Positions 53,452 to 63,157 of a stretch of 64,000 nt of DNA are shown here, piece after piece. The notes below the pieces were generated by a model. It ran no database searches. It saw only the letters and a program-made list of their open reading frames with translations, and had not been told where the DNA came from. The translations under genes were made by a program, and so were the position numbers. The number at the start of each line of letters is the position of its first letter. Within the stretch, counting starts at the first letter, position 1. The DNA comes from Pseudoflavonifractor phocaeensis (GTDB lineage Bacteria > Bacillota > Clostridia > Oscillospirales > Oscillospiraceae), in contig NZ_JADYUM010000015.1 of NCBI RefSeq assembly GCF_021531815.1, positions 1-64,000 on the forward strand, given 5' to 3'.

Positions 53452-54327
53452 CTAGCGGCCCAATTCGCGGAGCATGTTGTAGATGGTGCTGCGGATGGCG
53501 GCGCCGGCGGTCACCGGGGCCACCTTCCCCGGCAGGGACAGGGCCCAGATGACCGTGAGCCCCAGCTCCCCGGCGGCGGCCAGGTCCACCCCGCCGGGCT
53601 TGGATGCCAGGTCCAGGATGAGGCAGTCGGGCTTCAGGTCCTCCAGCTCTGGGCGGTTGAGTACCGGGGCGGGGACGGTGTTGACCACCAGGTCATAGCC
53701 GCACAGCCAGCCGGCCAGCCGGCCCAGCTCCTCGGCCCCGAAGCCCATGGCCTGGGCCCAGGCAAGCTGTTCGTACTTCCGGGCGGCGACGCTGACCTTG
53801 GCCCCCAGGGCGGCGAAGCGCTGGGCGGTGATCCGCCCCACCCGGCCGAAGCCCACCACCAGCACCCGGGAGCCGTGGATGGTGATGGGCAGGTGCTCCA
53901 TGGCCAGCTGGACCGCTCCCTCGGCGGTGGGGACGGCGTTGGCCACCGCCAGCTCCTCCCGGGCGAAGTAGTCGTGGATGATGAGTCCCCGTTCCCGGGC
54001 CAGGGCCTCCGTCTCCGGGTCGATCCGCCCGCCGCAGAGGAACTGCCGGGGGACCAGCCGGTCCAGAATGGGGGCCAGGGGGTGTTCGGACAGGGAGAGG
54101 GGGGCGTTGAGCAATCCGCCCCCCGTGCTGACGGTGAGGGGCAGGACCACGCAGTCGGCCCGGCCCGCCTGATTGAGGTTTTGCTCCTGGATCAGCCCGG
54201 GGACCGGCTCGGGGCCGGGGTCCAGGGCGTAAGTATGGACCGTGTGGCCGTCGTCAGAGAGCAGCTGGGCCAGCTTGACCTGCCGCATGTCGCCCCCCAC
54301 CACCCAGAAATTCAGTTCGTGTTTCAT
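53452..54327 (-). CDS. dpaA: Dipicolinate synthase subunit A
   Basis: Dehydrogenase-like subunit of dipicolinate synthase, 291 residues. The N-terminus WVVGGDMRQVKLAQLLSDDG and the Rossmann motif VLVVGFGRVGRITAQRFAALG are as in SpoVFA, and LILDLASKPGGVDL lies near the end. The ATG at 54327 follows GGAGGGATCC. The longer frame to 54579 runs through the promoter and hairpins and is rejected. Confidence 0.96.
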   Translation of the reverse strand: MKHELNFWVVGGDMRQVKLAQLLSDDGHTVHTYALDPGPEPVPGLIQEQNLNQAGRADCVVLPLTVSTGGGLLNAPLSLSEHPLAPILDRLVPRQFLCGGRIDPETEALARERGLIIHDYFAREELAVANAVPTAEGAVQLAMEHLPITIHGSRVLVVGFGRVGRITAQRFAALGAKVSVAARKYEQLAWAQAMGFGAEELGRLAGWLCGYDLVVNTVPAPVLNRPELEDLKPDCLILDLASKPGGVDLAAAGELGLTVIWALSLPGKVAPVTAGAAIRSTIYNMLRELGR

Positions 54328-54372
54328 AAGGATCCCTCCGGGACCGCCCTGCCGGGCGGCAGGTTTCTGCTC

Positions 54373-54402
54373 TATTGTATGAGGGCGGGGAAGCGGGGGT
54401 GC
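54373..54402 (-). promoter_or_regulatory. Sigma-K-like promoter of dpaAB
   Basis: On the minus strand CATACAATA (54381-54373) fits the sigma-K -10 form CATANNNTA, with an AC dinucleotide 17 bp upstream. Known dpaAB/spoVF operons are read by sigma K. Confidence 0.6.
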
Positions 54403-54508
54403 GGAAACAAGATGAACCGTGGGTGTTCCCGTTGTACAGAAGGCCAGGGGGCTTTTCAGCTTGTCAATAAACCCTGATTCTTTAAGGATTCGGAGGGAAG
54501 GATAGTTT

Positions 54509-54535
54509 GAAAGGGAACCGTCAGGGTTCCCTTTC
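54509..54535 (+). terminator. Hairpin 1 of a four-hairpin cluster
   Basis: GAAAGGGAACC (54509-54519) pairs with GGTTCCCTTTC (54525-54535), followed by TTTTC. Confidence 0.8.
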
Positions 54536-54547
54536 TTTTCAATCAGT

Positions 54548-54656
54548 ACAAATTTGAAAACATTTTTTAATGTTTTCAAATTTGTTCAGTCTGTCGAAAA
54601 AGCTTTTTCGACAGACTGAAAAGCCCCCTGTTTCCAAATGGAAACAGGGGGCTTTT
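54548..54656. repeat. Three contiguous perfect hairpins between etfA and dpaA
   Basis: Stem 2 is 17 bp (ACAAATTTGAAAACATT, 54548-54564 with 54569-54585). Stem 3 is a loopless 36-bp palindrome (54585-54620, arm TTCAGTCTGTCGAAAAAG). Stem 4 is 17 bp (AAAAGCCCCCTGTTTCC, 54619-54635 with 54640-54656). They share boundary bases. Stem 4 is probably the etfA terminator on the minus strand. The purpose of the others is unclear. Confidence 0.9.
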
Positions 54657-54681
54657 TGGTTGTATGAGGGGAGCGCCCTTC

Positions 54682-55821
54682 TTACTTGGCGGCCTTGGCA
54701 GCCTTGATGGCCTCGATCAGCATGGGGGTGACCTTGAACAGGTCGCCGCAGATGCCGTAGTCGGCGATCTCGAAGATGGGAGCGGTCTCGTTCTTGTTCA
54801 CGGCGATGATGCACTCGGAGTCCTGCATGCCGGCCTTGTGCTGGATAGCGCCGGAGATGCCCAGAGCGACATAGATCTTGGGGTGAACGGTCTTGCCGGT
54901 CTGACCGACCTGGTGGTCGGCGGACAGCCAGCCGGAGTCGATGGTGGCACGGGAGCCGCCCACGACGCCGCCCAGGACCTCAGCCAGCTCCTCAGCCAGC
55001 TTGATGCCGCCCTCGACGTCCTTGCTGATGCCGCGGCCCACGGAGACGACCACGTCAGCGCCGATCAGGTCGACCAGCTTCTTGGCGGCCTTGACGACCT
55101 CCACGACCTGGGTGTCCATATCGTCCTCGGTCAGGGAGAAGTTGGGCTTGATGATCTCGCAGGCGTCAGCCTTGGCCTGGTCGAAGGGGGCCTTCTTCAT
55201 AACGCCGGGACGGACGGTGGCCATGGCGGGACGGAAGCGGGGGCAGATGATGGAGGCCATCAGGTGGCCGCCGAAAGCGGGACGGGTCATCTTCAGGTCG
55301 CGGGACACGTCGTGCTTCTCGCCCAGGACCATGGCGGTGTTCAGACCGTCGATCTTCTCGGGGGCCAGAGTGGAGGCCTCACGCAGGAAGTCCTTGTAGA
55401 TGCCCATGTCCACGTCCAGGTGGGTACAGTCGGCGCACAGGCCGGTGTGCAGGCGGGCGGCGCAGCGGGGGCCCAGGTCACGGCCGATGTTGGTGGCGCC
55501 GATGAGCATCATCTCGGGCTTGTACTCCGCGACCACGTCGCAGATGACCTTGGTGTAGCCGTCGGTGGTGTAGTTCTCCAGCAGGGGGTGGTCGCAGACA
55601 TAGACGCCGTCGGCGCCGTAGCCGCCCAGCTCCTTGGCGATACCCTCGATGTTGTGGCCCAGCAGGATACCATATAGCTTGGTGCCCAGCTCGTCAGCCA
55701 GCTTGCGGCCCTCGGAGATCAGCTCGAAAGAGGTGGGCATCATGGTGCCCTGACGCTGCTCACAGAAAACCCACACGCCGCCGTTGAAGGCAGCGATATC
55801 AGCGCTGTTGAAAGTAGACAT
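54682..55821 (-). CDS. etfA: Electron transfer flavoprotein subunit alpha
   Basis: FAD-bearing half of the flavoprotein that works with butyryl-CoA dehydrogenase, in Clostridia probably in electron-bifurcating reduction of ferredoxin. The 379 residues contain LIGADVVVSVGRGI, GGSRATIDSGWLSADHQVGQ and GQTGKTVHPKIYVALGISGAIQH (FAD site). The ATG at 55821 is chosen on family N-terminus; the TTG at 55830 is too close to GGGAG. Twenty-one nt after etfB. Confidence 0.95.
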   Translation of the reverse strand: MSTFNSADIAAFNGGVWVFCEQRQGTMMPTSFELISEGRKLADELGTKLYGILLGHNIEGIAKELGGYGADGVYVCDHPLLENYTTDGYTKVICDVVAEYKPEMMLIGATNIGRDLGPRCAARLHTGLCADCTHLDVDMGIYKDFLREASTLAPEKIDGLNTAMVLGEKHDVSRDLKMTRPAFGGHLMASIICPRFRPAMATVRPGVMKKAPFDQAKADACEIIKPNFSLTEDDMDTQVVEVVKAAKKLVDLIGADVVVSVGRGISKDVEGGIKLAEELAEVLGGVVGGSRATIDSGWLSADHQVGQTGKTVHPKIYVALGISGAIQHKAGMQDSECIIAVNKNETAPIFEIADYGICGDLFKVTPMLIEAIKAAKAAK

Positions 55822-55842
55822 ATTCTTCAATTCTCCCTTCTA

Positions 55843-56643
55843 TCAGATCATGTGCTTGGCAGCCAGGATTCCGGCCAGCTTTTCGCAGGTCTCCTTGTCG
55901 GCGCCCTCCAGCATCATGCCGGCGCCCTTCTGAGGAGGAGTGAAAGAGGTCAGAATGTTGGTGGGAGAGCCCTTCAGACCGATGGTGGCGGGATCGATGA
56001 GGGGATCGTCCTTCAGAGTGTTGTAATCGAAGACCTCGTAGGGCTTGGAGTAGCACTCGAAGATGCCGCCCACGCTCATGTAGCGGGGAACGTTCAGCTC
56101 CTTGATGCAGGTGATCAGGCAGGGGGTCTTGACCTTGATGGTCATGTAGCCGTCCTCCAGCATCCGCTTGATGGTGAGGGTGTCGCCCTCCTTCTTGATG
56201 TCGGCGGCGTAGGACACCTGGGGCAGGCCCAGCTTCTCAGCGATCTGGGGACCGACCTGGGCGGTGTCGCCGTCGATGGCCTGACGGCCGCACATGACGA
56301 TGTCGTCGTCCTCGACGCCGATCTTGTTGATGGCGGCGGCCAGGATCTGGGAGGTGGCGTAAGTATCGGAACCGCCGAACTCGCGGCCGGAGACCAGGAC
56401 GGCGCGGTCAGCGCCGCGGGCCAGGATCTCACGCAGCATAGCCTCTGCGGGCGGGGGACCCATGGAGACGATCACGACCTCGGCGCCGGTCTGCTCCTTC
56501 AGGGTCAGGGCGGCCTCGACGGCGTTCAGGTCATCGGGGTTGGTGATGGCGGCCATGGAGGCACGGTTCAGGGTGCCATCGGGGTTGACGGCCACCTTAC
56601 CGGAGGTATCGGGGACCTGCTTGACACAAACAATGATTTTCAT
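55843..56643 (-). CDS. etfB: Electron transfer flavoprotein subunit beta
   Basis: Partner of EtfA, 266 residues. It starts MKIIVCVKQVPDTSGKVAVN and carries the ADP-type domain with MCGRQAIDGDTAQVGPQIAE and LTIKRMLEDGY. It follows bcd by 18 nt and is in the order bcd-etfB-etfA typical for butyrate-forming Clostridia. Confidence 0.97.
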   Translation of the reverse strand: MKIIVCVKQVPDTSGKVAVNPDGTLNRASMAAITNPDDLNAVEAALTLKEQTGAEVVIVSMGPPPAEAMLREILARGADRAVLVSGREFGGSDTYATSQILAAAINKIGVEDDDIVMCGRQAIDGDTAQVGPQIAEKLGLPQVSYAADIKKEGDTLTIKRMLEDGYMTIKVKTPCLITCIKELNVPRYMSVGGIFECYSKPYEVFDYNTLKDDPLIDPATIGLKGSPTNILTSFTPPQKGAGMMLEGADKETCEKLAGILAAKHMI

Positions 56644-56661
56644 TTCAATCTGCCTCCTAAC

Positions 56662-57804
<1,143 letters not shown>

Positions 57805-57938
57805 TTTTCAGTCCTCCTAAATTTTTTACTTGGGATCATCGAAACGCCCGCCGCCGGGACGTCCCGCCTGACCAGGGCGGAAACGGGGCGGCGAAGCAAA
57901 CGATACAGGGTACGGTCTTCTCTTAAGAGGCCTCCCGA

Positions 57939-57956
57939 TTGTTATAATTTTAACAA
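57939..57956. promoter_or_regulatory. Probable Rex (redox-sensing repressor) operator of bcd-etfBA
   Basis: TTGTTATAATTTTAACAA agrees with the Rex consensus TTGTTAANNNNTTAACAA at 13 of 14 defined positions. It lies 135 bp upstream of bcd and overlaps AT-rich promoter-like sequence. The remaining 57957-58178 is AT-rich in part and holds no gene. Confidence 0.8.
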
Positions 57957-58178
57957 ATAATAATCGAAAAAAGCGCAACACGGAGCCATGCCCCATCGTT
58001 GCGGTGACCTATAGGAGACGACATAACCAATTGCCAACGAAAATTATAACATTTTCCCCCATATATTGCAAGGGGCAGTTCCATGGAAAAATGCACATTT
58101 TTTGGGGCGGAACTTTCCATGCTGCGGGTCAGGTGGTCAGGGGAGTTAAAAAAGTGAAAGGGAAGGGGAGCCGGACGT

Positions 58179-58208
58179 AAAAATTCCCGGCATCTGGCGA
58201 TGCCGGGA
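58179..58208 (-). terminator. Terminator of hbd
   Basis: Minus-strand stem TCCCGGCATC/GATGCCGGGA with T-run, 10 nt after the hbd stop. It separates hbd from the bcd-etfBA transcript. Confidence 0.93.
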
Positions 58209-58218
58209 GGGGAAGGAT

Positions 58219-59058
58219 TTACTTGGTGTAGTCGTAGAAGCCCTTGCCGGTCTTGCGGCCCAGCAGGCCGCCGCGGACCATCTTCTTCAGCAGATAGGTG
58301 GGGCGGTACTTGGAGTCGCCGAACTCGGTGTACAGGGTCTCCATGATGGCCAGACACACGTCCAAGCCGATGAAGTCGCCCAGAGCCAGGGGGCCCATGG
58401 GGTGGTTGGCGCCCAGCATCATGGACTTGTCGATGTCCTCCACGGAGGCGGCGCCGGTCTCCACCAGGCCGATGGCATCGTTGATCATGGGGATCAGCAG
58501 CTTGTTGACCACGAAGCCCGGGGACTCCTTGACCTCCACGGGGTCCTTGCCCAGCTCCTTGGCCAGGTTATAGGTGAACTCGAAGGTCTCGTCGGTGGTG
58601 TTGATGCCCCGGATGATCTCGATGAGCTTCATGCTGGGCACGGGGTTGAAGAAGTGCATGCCGATGAGGGGGTGCTTCAGGCCGTGGGCCATGTCGGTGA
58701 TGGGCAGGGAAGAGGTGTTGGAGGCGAAGATGGTCTCCTCCTTGCAGAGCTCATCCAGCTCCTTGAACAGCTCCTTCTTGACGCCCATGTCCTCCTTGAC
58801 GCACTCAATGACCAGGTCGGCGTCAGCGGCCTCGCTGTGCTCCTGGGGGATCAGGATCAGGGACATCAGGCCGTCCTTGGCCTCCTGGGCCATCTTGCCT
58901 TTATCCACCCGCTTCTGCAGGGACTGGGACAGGGCGTCCTTGTGCCGCTGGGCGGACTCAGGGCTGCTGGCGTACATCAGAACGGTGTGCCCCTTGGCGG
59001 CGAAAACCTGAGCAATACCCCGGCCCATGGTACCGGCGCCGAATACTGCGACTTTCAT
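58219..59058 (-). CDS. hbd: 3-hydroxybutyryl-CoA dehydrogenase
   Basis: Reduces acetoacetyl-CoA to 3-hydroxybutyryl-CoA on the route to butyrate. The 279 residues start [20 protein letters not shown] (NAD-binding), with the catalytic histidine in [19 protein letters not shown] and [16 protein letters not shown]. Crotonase and thiolase genes are not in the window. It has its own promoter and terminator. Confidence 0.96.
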   Translation of the reverse strand: MKVAVFGAGTMGRGIAQVFAAKGHTVLMYASSPESAQRHKDALSQSLQKRVDKGKMAQEAKDGLMSLILIPQEHSEAADADLVIECVKEDMGVKKELFKELDELCKEETIFASNTSSLPITDMAHGLKHPLIGMHFFNPVPSMKLIEIIRGINTTDETFEFTYNLAKELGKDPVEVKESPGFVVNKLLIPMINDAIGLVETGAASVEDIDKSMMLGANHPMGPLALGDFIGLDVCLAIMETLYTEFGDSKYRPTYLLKKMVRGGLLGRKTGKGFYDYTK

Positions 59059-59152
59059 ACTGTGTTTCCTCCTACTTTATCTGGTATTATGGATGCCGGC
59101 CGCTCCGGCCGGAATACGGCCGGACAGTGCCGGCCCCGCTCTCTTGGGTGAC

Positions 59153-59181
59153 AGTATAACTGTTTTCGCCGGATAAAGCAA
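59153..59181 (-). promoter_or_regulatory. Promoter of hbd
   Basis: Minus strand TTGCTT (59181-59176), a 17-bp spacer and TATACT (59158-59153). The AT-rich stretch 59182-59290 beyond it contains no gene. Confidence 0.7.
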
Positions 59182-59316
59182 GGGGAAAAGGGAAAAATAC
59201 CCGGATTTTTTTAGAAAAACCGGGATTTTTTCGCTGGAGTATAACTAAAAAACTATATTTGGTTTAAGACATTTCCCTATAACAGCCGGTTTCGCGCCAC
59301 GCCCGGAGGGCCGTGG

Positions 59317-60954
59317 TCAGGAGAAGAAGCCGTAGCCCATGCTCTTGTTGTACAGCCCGTAATGGCCGAGGGAACTGTCCTCTGCCAGAGCGGAACGGTC
59401 ATAGGGGCCCGAGAACCAGGTGAGGAATGCCTGGGATAAGTCCGATATGGGGGCCTCCGGCGTGTAGAGGAGAAATTCGGTCCCGCCGTTCAGTCCGTAG
59501 GCCTCGGAGGACACATAGCGGACTCCGTCCTCGATCCACTCCTCGCCCACAGCGTGGGGGGTGGTGATGTTCAGTTCCTGAAGGGTCATGGCATAGGTGC
59601 TGTCATCCAGCTTTTTGATGTCGCCGAACCGCCCCCGGAAGGTACACAGGTAAACGGTGCCGTTGGGGAAGCCCTCCCCGGAGACGCCCATGTCGGAGTC
59701 GTGGTAGGTCCCGTCAAAGGAACCGTCCGGGTTCAGAGTCAGCAGGGTGCCCCAGGCTCCGGCCCCGCTGCAGAACATCAGCTCCAGGGGCTGGCTATCC
59801 GGGAGGGGGAGGGCGCTGACGGTCTCGGCGTCCCGGAGGGGATAGCCGCAGGCGCTGACCTCCTCCCAGGTGCCCTGAATCCAGTCCACCACCTGGGTCA
59901 CCTGGCCGCTGTCTTCGCTGATCCGAATGAGGGCGGAGAAGTAGTCCGTGCCGTAGTTGTCCACCGCCAGAAGCTGGTACTCCTGAAGGACGTTTCCGGT
60001 GACCGGGTGGGCCTGGGACTGGCCGGCGGTCAGGGATAGAATACGCCACAGCGCGGAGGTGTTGGAAGCGTACCAAGGGTTGCGGGAATCCCGGGTGAAT
60101 TCCTCCAGCCAGTTCCGTACGTTCCAGAGGGTCCCGATGGGGAGGTCGTCCTCCGGGGCGGGGTAGAACTGCTGGCTGGACTCGGGGGACCACTGGACGG
60201 GGGAGCCTGCGTAAGGGCCGTAGTCCTTGTTTTCTGTAAAAATCTCCACCCCGCCGGGGGAGAGCAGGGCCAGATGGTCCTCCCAGTAGGCGTCGTAACC
60301 GGCCCGGGCCTGGGAATCCTCCTCCTGGATGTCCCCCTCCACCGGCCAGACCCAGGTGATGCCGGTCCCGTCAAATTGGATCAGACCCGCTTCGCCGTAA
60401 GTGTACCCCTGGTAGGCGCCGTTGTTGGTGTACAGCAGGCAGGAAGTGCCGTCCCGGTCGAAGGTGACCACATGGGGCACGCTGCCCTGCCAGGCCATGT
60501 GGAAGGCGGGGGCGGTCAGAGTTTCGCTCCGGTCGTCCATGACGCCCACGCACAGGGAGGTACCGAATTTGTCTGTGAAGGCGGCGGCCCCCAGGGTGCG
60601 CCCATCCCGTTCCAGGGTGGCCATCAGCTCTTTTTGGACGGGCACGGAGTCCTCGAAGGCGTGCTCCTCCGCCGCGCTCTGGTACAGCAGCTCCAGCAGA
60701 ATTTCTTCTTTGACCGGAGAGCTGGATGGGCCGGAAGATGAAGCGCCCGAGGAGGAACCCGAAGGTCCGTCCTCCTCGGGCTGGCAGGAAACTAACCAGC
60801 CGCAGGACAAAATGAGCAGGGCGGCTAAGAGCATCATGGGCACCGGGGGCCGTTTTTTGGGCCCCTGGAAGATGTTGCGGATGCGGATTTCAGTCTCTCT
60901 GGCCGACCCGGACAGCCGGGTGGCGAAGGGGGAGCGGGGAATGCGGTGTTTCAT
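59317..60954 (-). CDS. Large lipoprotein-like protein beside BlaR1-type peptidase
   Basis: The 545 residues begin MKHRIPRSPFATRLSGSARE then TEIRIRNIFQGPKKRPP, a sequence normally found at the end of the peptidase part of M56/BlaR1-like sensors in related bacteria. A membrane helix with a lipobox-like cysteine (LLILSCGWLVSC), a Ser/Gly linker and a large extracellular part of no recognised fold follow. It thus looks like the sensor half, split off as its own gene. The ATG at 60954 has AAGGAGAACGC. It lies 74 nt after the peptidase gene. Confidence 0.7.
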   Translation of the reverse strand: MKHRIPRSPFATRLSGSARETEIRIRNIFQGPKKRPPVPMMLLAALLILSCGWLVSCQPEEDGPSGSSSGASSSGPSSSPVKEEILLELLYQSAAEEHAFEDSVPVQKELMATLERDGRTLGAAAFTDKFGTSLCVGVMDDRSETLTAPAFHMAWQGSVPHVVTFDRDGTSCLLYTNNGAYQGYTYGEAGLIQFDGTGITWVWPVEGDIQEEDSQARAGYDAYWEDHLALLSPGGVEIFTENKDYGPYAGSPVQWSPESSQQFYPAPEDDLPIGTLWNVRNWLEEFTRDSRNPWYASNTSALWRILSLTAGQSQAHPVTGNVLQEYQLLAVDNYGTDYFSALIRISEDSGQVTQVVDWIQGTWEEVSACGYPLRDAETVSALPLPDSQPLELMFCSGAGAWGTLLTLNPDGSFDGTYHDSDMGVSGEGFPNGTVYLCTFRGRFGDIKKLDDSTYAMTLQELNITTPHAVGEEWIEDGVRYVSSEAYGLNGGTEFLLYTPEAPISDLSQAFLTWFSGPYDRSALAEDSSLGHYGLYNKSMGYGFFS

Positions 60955-61028
60955 AGCGTTCTCCTTTTCGTCAGGCTTTGTGGAGTAGGGCGGGGGCTTG
61001 CCCCCGCCGCTATGGGAAGGTGAAGCAA

Positions 61029-61934
61029 TCATGTGTGCTGCCGGCGCAGCCGGTCCGCAGCGTCCAGGATGGTGCGGCCGTAGGCGGCGTGTTCCTCCGG
61101 GGGCAGCAGGCGGAGCACCCCTTCGTCGCAGGCCAGCTCCGTGTCCCGTTCCACCAGCCGGACCATGTACCACAGGACGGGGTTGAACCAGTGGACGGCA
61201 TTGACCCAGAGGGCCAGGGCTTTGAGCCAGATGTCCCGGCGGCGGTAGTGGGTCAGCTCATGGAGCAGGGCGCAGCGCAGAGACTCGGGCTCCAACTCGC
61301 TGTCGGGCAGGAGGAGCACCGGGCGGAACAGCCCGGCCAGCATGGGGGCGGCGAGTCCGGGGCACAGAAGCAGCCGGGGACGGTGGTCCAGCTTCAGCAG
61401 GTCCCCCGCCTGGTTGCAGCACTGTATGGTTTTCGGGTCCTCCACGGGTCTGGCCCAGCGGCGCAGGTAGCGGAGAAAACGCAAATGGGTGAGGAGCATC
61501 CACAGGACCATCCCCGCCGTTCCGGCCAGCCACGCCCAAAGAAGGATCTGGGATAAGGAGAGGGAAAAGCCGGCCTGCCCCGGCGCGGCGGTTTCAACAC
61601 CGGCCTGAGAGGCGGCGTCAGAGGGCACGGTCTGGCTGGGGACGGCCTGCCCGGTCCCGCTCTGGCCGGCGCCGCCGGGGAGCGGAGGCGCGGGGCTGCG
61701 GTAAATGACGGCGTCCGAGGGGGCGGGCAGACGCACAGGGGCTCGGACCGGCTCATCCCCCTGGGGGAGGAGGGGGAAAGGGACCGCCAGCCGCAGGCAC
61801 AGCAGCAGCCAGGCCAGACAGCGCCACTTGGCCCCGTACCGGGTCCGGGCGGAGCGGGAGATCAAAACCAGTACGCCCACGGCGGCGGAGCCGCCCAGGG
61901 TCAGAGCGCCCAGAGCGGGCAGCAGCTCAGTCAT
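61029..61934 (-). CDS. M56-family BlaR1/MecR1-type metallopeptidase
   Basis: Membrane zinc protease of 301 residues expected to sense a cell-envelope signal and cleave the BlaI-type repressor. The zinc motif is in LRCALLHELTHYRRRDIWLK and the downstream glutamate in LVERDTELACDEGVLRLLPP. Several membrane helices flank an extracytoplasmic Pro/Ala-rich loop. The ATG at 61934 overlaps the blaI end by 8 bp. The penicillin-binding sensor domain of classic BlaR1 is missing. Confidence 0.9.
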   Translation of the reverse strand: MTELLPALGALTLGGSAAVGVLVLISRSARTRYGAKWRCLAWLLLCLRLAVPFPLLPQGDEPVRAPVRLPAPSDAVIYRSPAPPLPGGAGQSGTGQAVPSQTVPSDAASQAGVETAAPGQAGFSLSLSQILLWAWLAGTAGMVLWMLLTHLRFLRYLRRWARPVEDPKTIQCCNQAGDLLKLDHRPRLLLCPGLAAPMLAGLFRPVLLLPDSELEPESLRCALLHELTHYRRRDIWLKALALWVNAVHWFNPVLWYMVRLVERDTELACDEGVLRLLPPEEHAAYGRTILDAADRLRRQHT

Positions 61935-62316
61935 GGCCCCGGTCCTCCTCCAGCTGGTCCAGCAGGGCGTGCAGCTCCTCCAGGTCCCGGTGCTCCAGGC
62001 CCTCCCGGGCCAGGGCGGCCAGGAAGTTCCGGGGGGTGCCGTACAGCCGGGACAGCACCGCCCGGCTGTCGAAGGACTGGTAGTCCTCCCGGCTGACCAG
62101 GGGGGTGTACAGGTTGCTCTTGCCCGACCGGAGGACGGAGACAAAGCCCTTGTCCGCCAGGCGGGTGAGGTAGGTGTTGATGGTGTTGGCCGCCCAGCCG
62201 AAGGAGGCCAGCCGCCGCTCCAGTTCCGCCCGGGGCGTTTCGGGCCCCGAGTCCCAGAGGGCCTTCATCACTTCCAGCTCGGTGTCGGGCAGCCGCTTCA
62301 TGCCGTTGTGTTTCAT
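61927..62316 (-). CDS. BlaI/MecI-family repressor
   Basis: Winged-helix repressor of 129 residues. LPDTELEVMKALWDSG and TINTYLTRLADKGFVSVLRS are characteristic, and the C-terminal helices provide dimerisation. The ATG at 62316 has GGAG 9 nt upstream. It probably represses its own operon through the dyad at 62333-62376 and is inactivated by the M56 protease encoded next. Confidence 0.94.
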   Translation of the reverse strand: MKHNGMKRLPDTELEVMKALWDSGPETPRAELERRLASFGWAANTINTYLTRLADKGFVSVLRSGKSNLYTPLVSREDYQSFDSRAVLSRLYGTPRNFLAALAREGLEHRDLEELHALLDQLEEDRGHD

Positions 62317-62332
62317 CGTCTGATGCTCCGAT

Positions 62333-62387
62333 CTACTTCAAATGTAGTTTATAAAAATATACTACACTTGAAGTAGAAAAAGGTCAA
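62333..62387 (-). promoter_or_regulatory. Promoter and BlaI operator dyads
   Basis: CTACTTCAAATGTAGT (62333-62348) and ACTACACTTGAAGTAG (62361-62376) are inverted copies with one mismatch, and each contains its own CTAC/GTAG dyad. On the minus strand TTGACC (62387-62382), a 17-bp spacer and TAGTAT (62364-62359) overlap the second dyad, so bound repressor would block the promoter. Confidence 0.85.
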
Positions 62388-62413
62388 GTTACAGTGTGGT
62401 TACAAATGGGGAC

Positions 62414-62442
62414 AAAAAACCGGCCGTCTGGCAGACGGCCGG
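62414..62442 (-). terminator. Terminator of the metA/HD-domain transcript
   Basis: Minus-strand stem CCGGCCGTCT/AGACGGCCGG with T-run, 33 nt after the HD-protein stop. Confidence 0.93.
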
Positions 62443-62474
62443 AAGGTGTTGGGATGCTGCATGGTTTCCCGGAC

Positions 62475-63137
62475 TCACAGCAGGATCTGTCCGTTGATCT
62501 CCAGGTGGAACTGGAGGTGAAAGAACTCGGCGGCCTTACGGCACAGCACCATCCGCTGGAGGAAGATCTCGAAGTAGTCCATGACGGCGCAGACCTGGGT
62601 GTTGATGGACAGAGACAGGGTGACGGTGCCCCCGGGGACGTCCAGCAGCACCTCGGAGCGCTCTACGGCGTAGTTGACCCGGTCGTGGATGTCGAAGTTG
62701 GTGACGTCGGCGTTCCGGACCCGGCTGCGGCGCACGTCGGTCTTGTCCGCCAGAATGAGGGCGGCGGCCAGGGCGTTCACCGGGAAGGCGGTGGAATCGT
62801 CGTGATGGCCGATGGCGGTGATGACGGCGGCCACATCGGCGGGCTCCATCCCCATCTTGTCCAGAATGCGGAAGGCCATGGTGGCGCCGCTGATGGCATG
62901 GTCACTGCGGTTGACCACGTTGCCGATGTCGTGCATGAAGGCGGCGATCTTGGCCAGCTCCACCTCCCGCTGGCTGTAGCCCAACTGGGTGAGAATATGG
63001 GCGGCCACCTCAGCGCACTTGCCCACATGGGCGAAGGAGTGTTCCGTGTAGCCGATGGCCAGCAGGGAGGCGTCCGCCTGGGTGATGTAGGTGCGGATCT
63101 CCGGGGAATTCTTTACGTCCTGGAAGGTGACCTTCAT
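62475..63137 (-). CDS. HD-domain phosphohydrolase family protein
   Basis: The 220 residues contain an HD domain with metal-binding histidines and aspartates (SFAHVGKCAEVAAHI, AAFMHDIGNVVNRSDHAISG, AIGHHDDST). Its substrate is not evident, and relatives hydrolyse nucleotides or cyclic dinucleotides. The ATG at 63137 follows GGAGG. It lies 20 nt after metA on the same strand, but no functional link is known. Confidence 0.88.
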   Translation of the reverse strand: MKVTFQDVKNSPEIRTYITQADASLLAIGYTEHSFAHVGKCAEVAAHILTQLGYSQREVELAKIAAFMHDIGNVVNRSDHAISGATMAFRILDKMGMEPADVAAVITAIGHHDDSTAFPVNALAAALILADKTDVRRSRVRNADVTNFDIHDRVNYAVERSEVLLDVPGGTVTLSLSINTQVCAVMDYFEIFLQRMVLCRKAAEFFHLQFHLEINGQILL

Positions 63138-63157
63138 AAACGCCTCCATTGTAAAAA

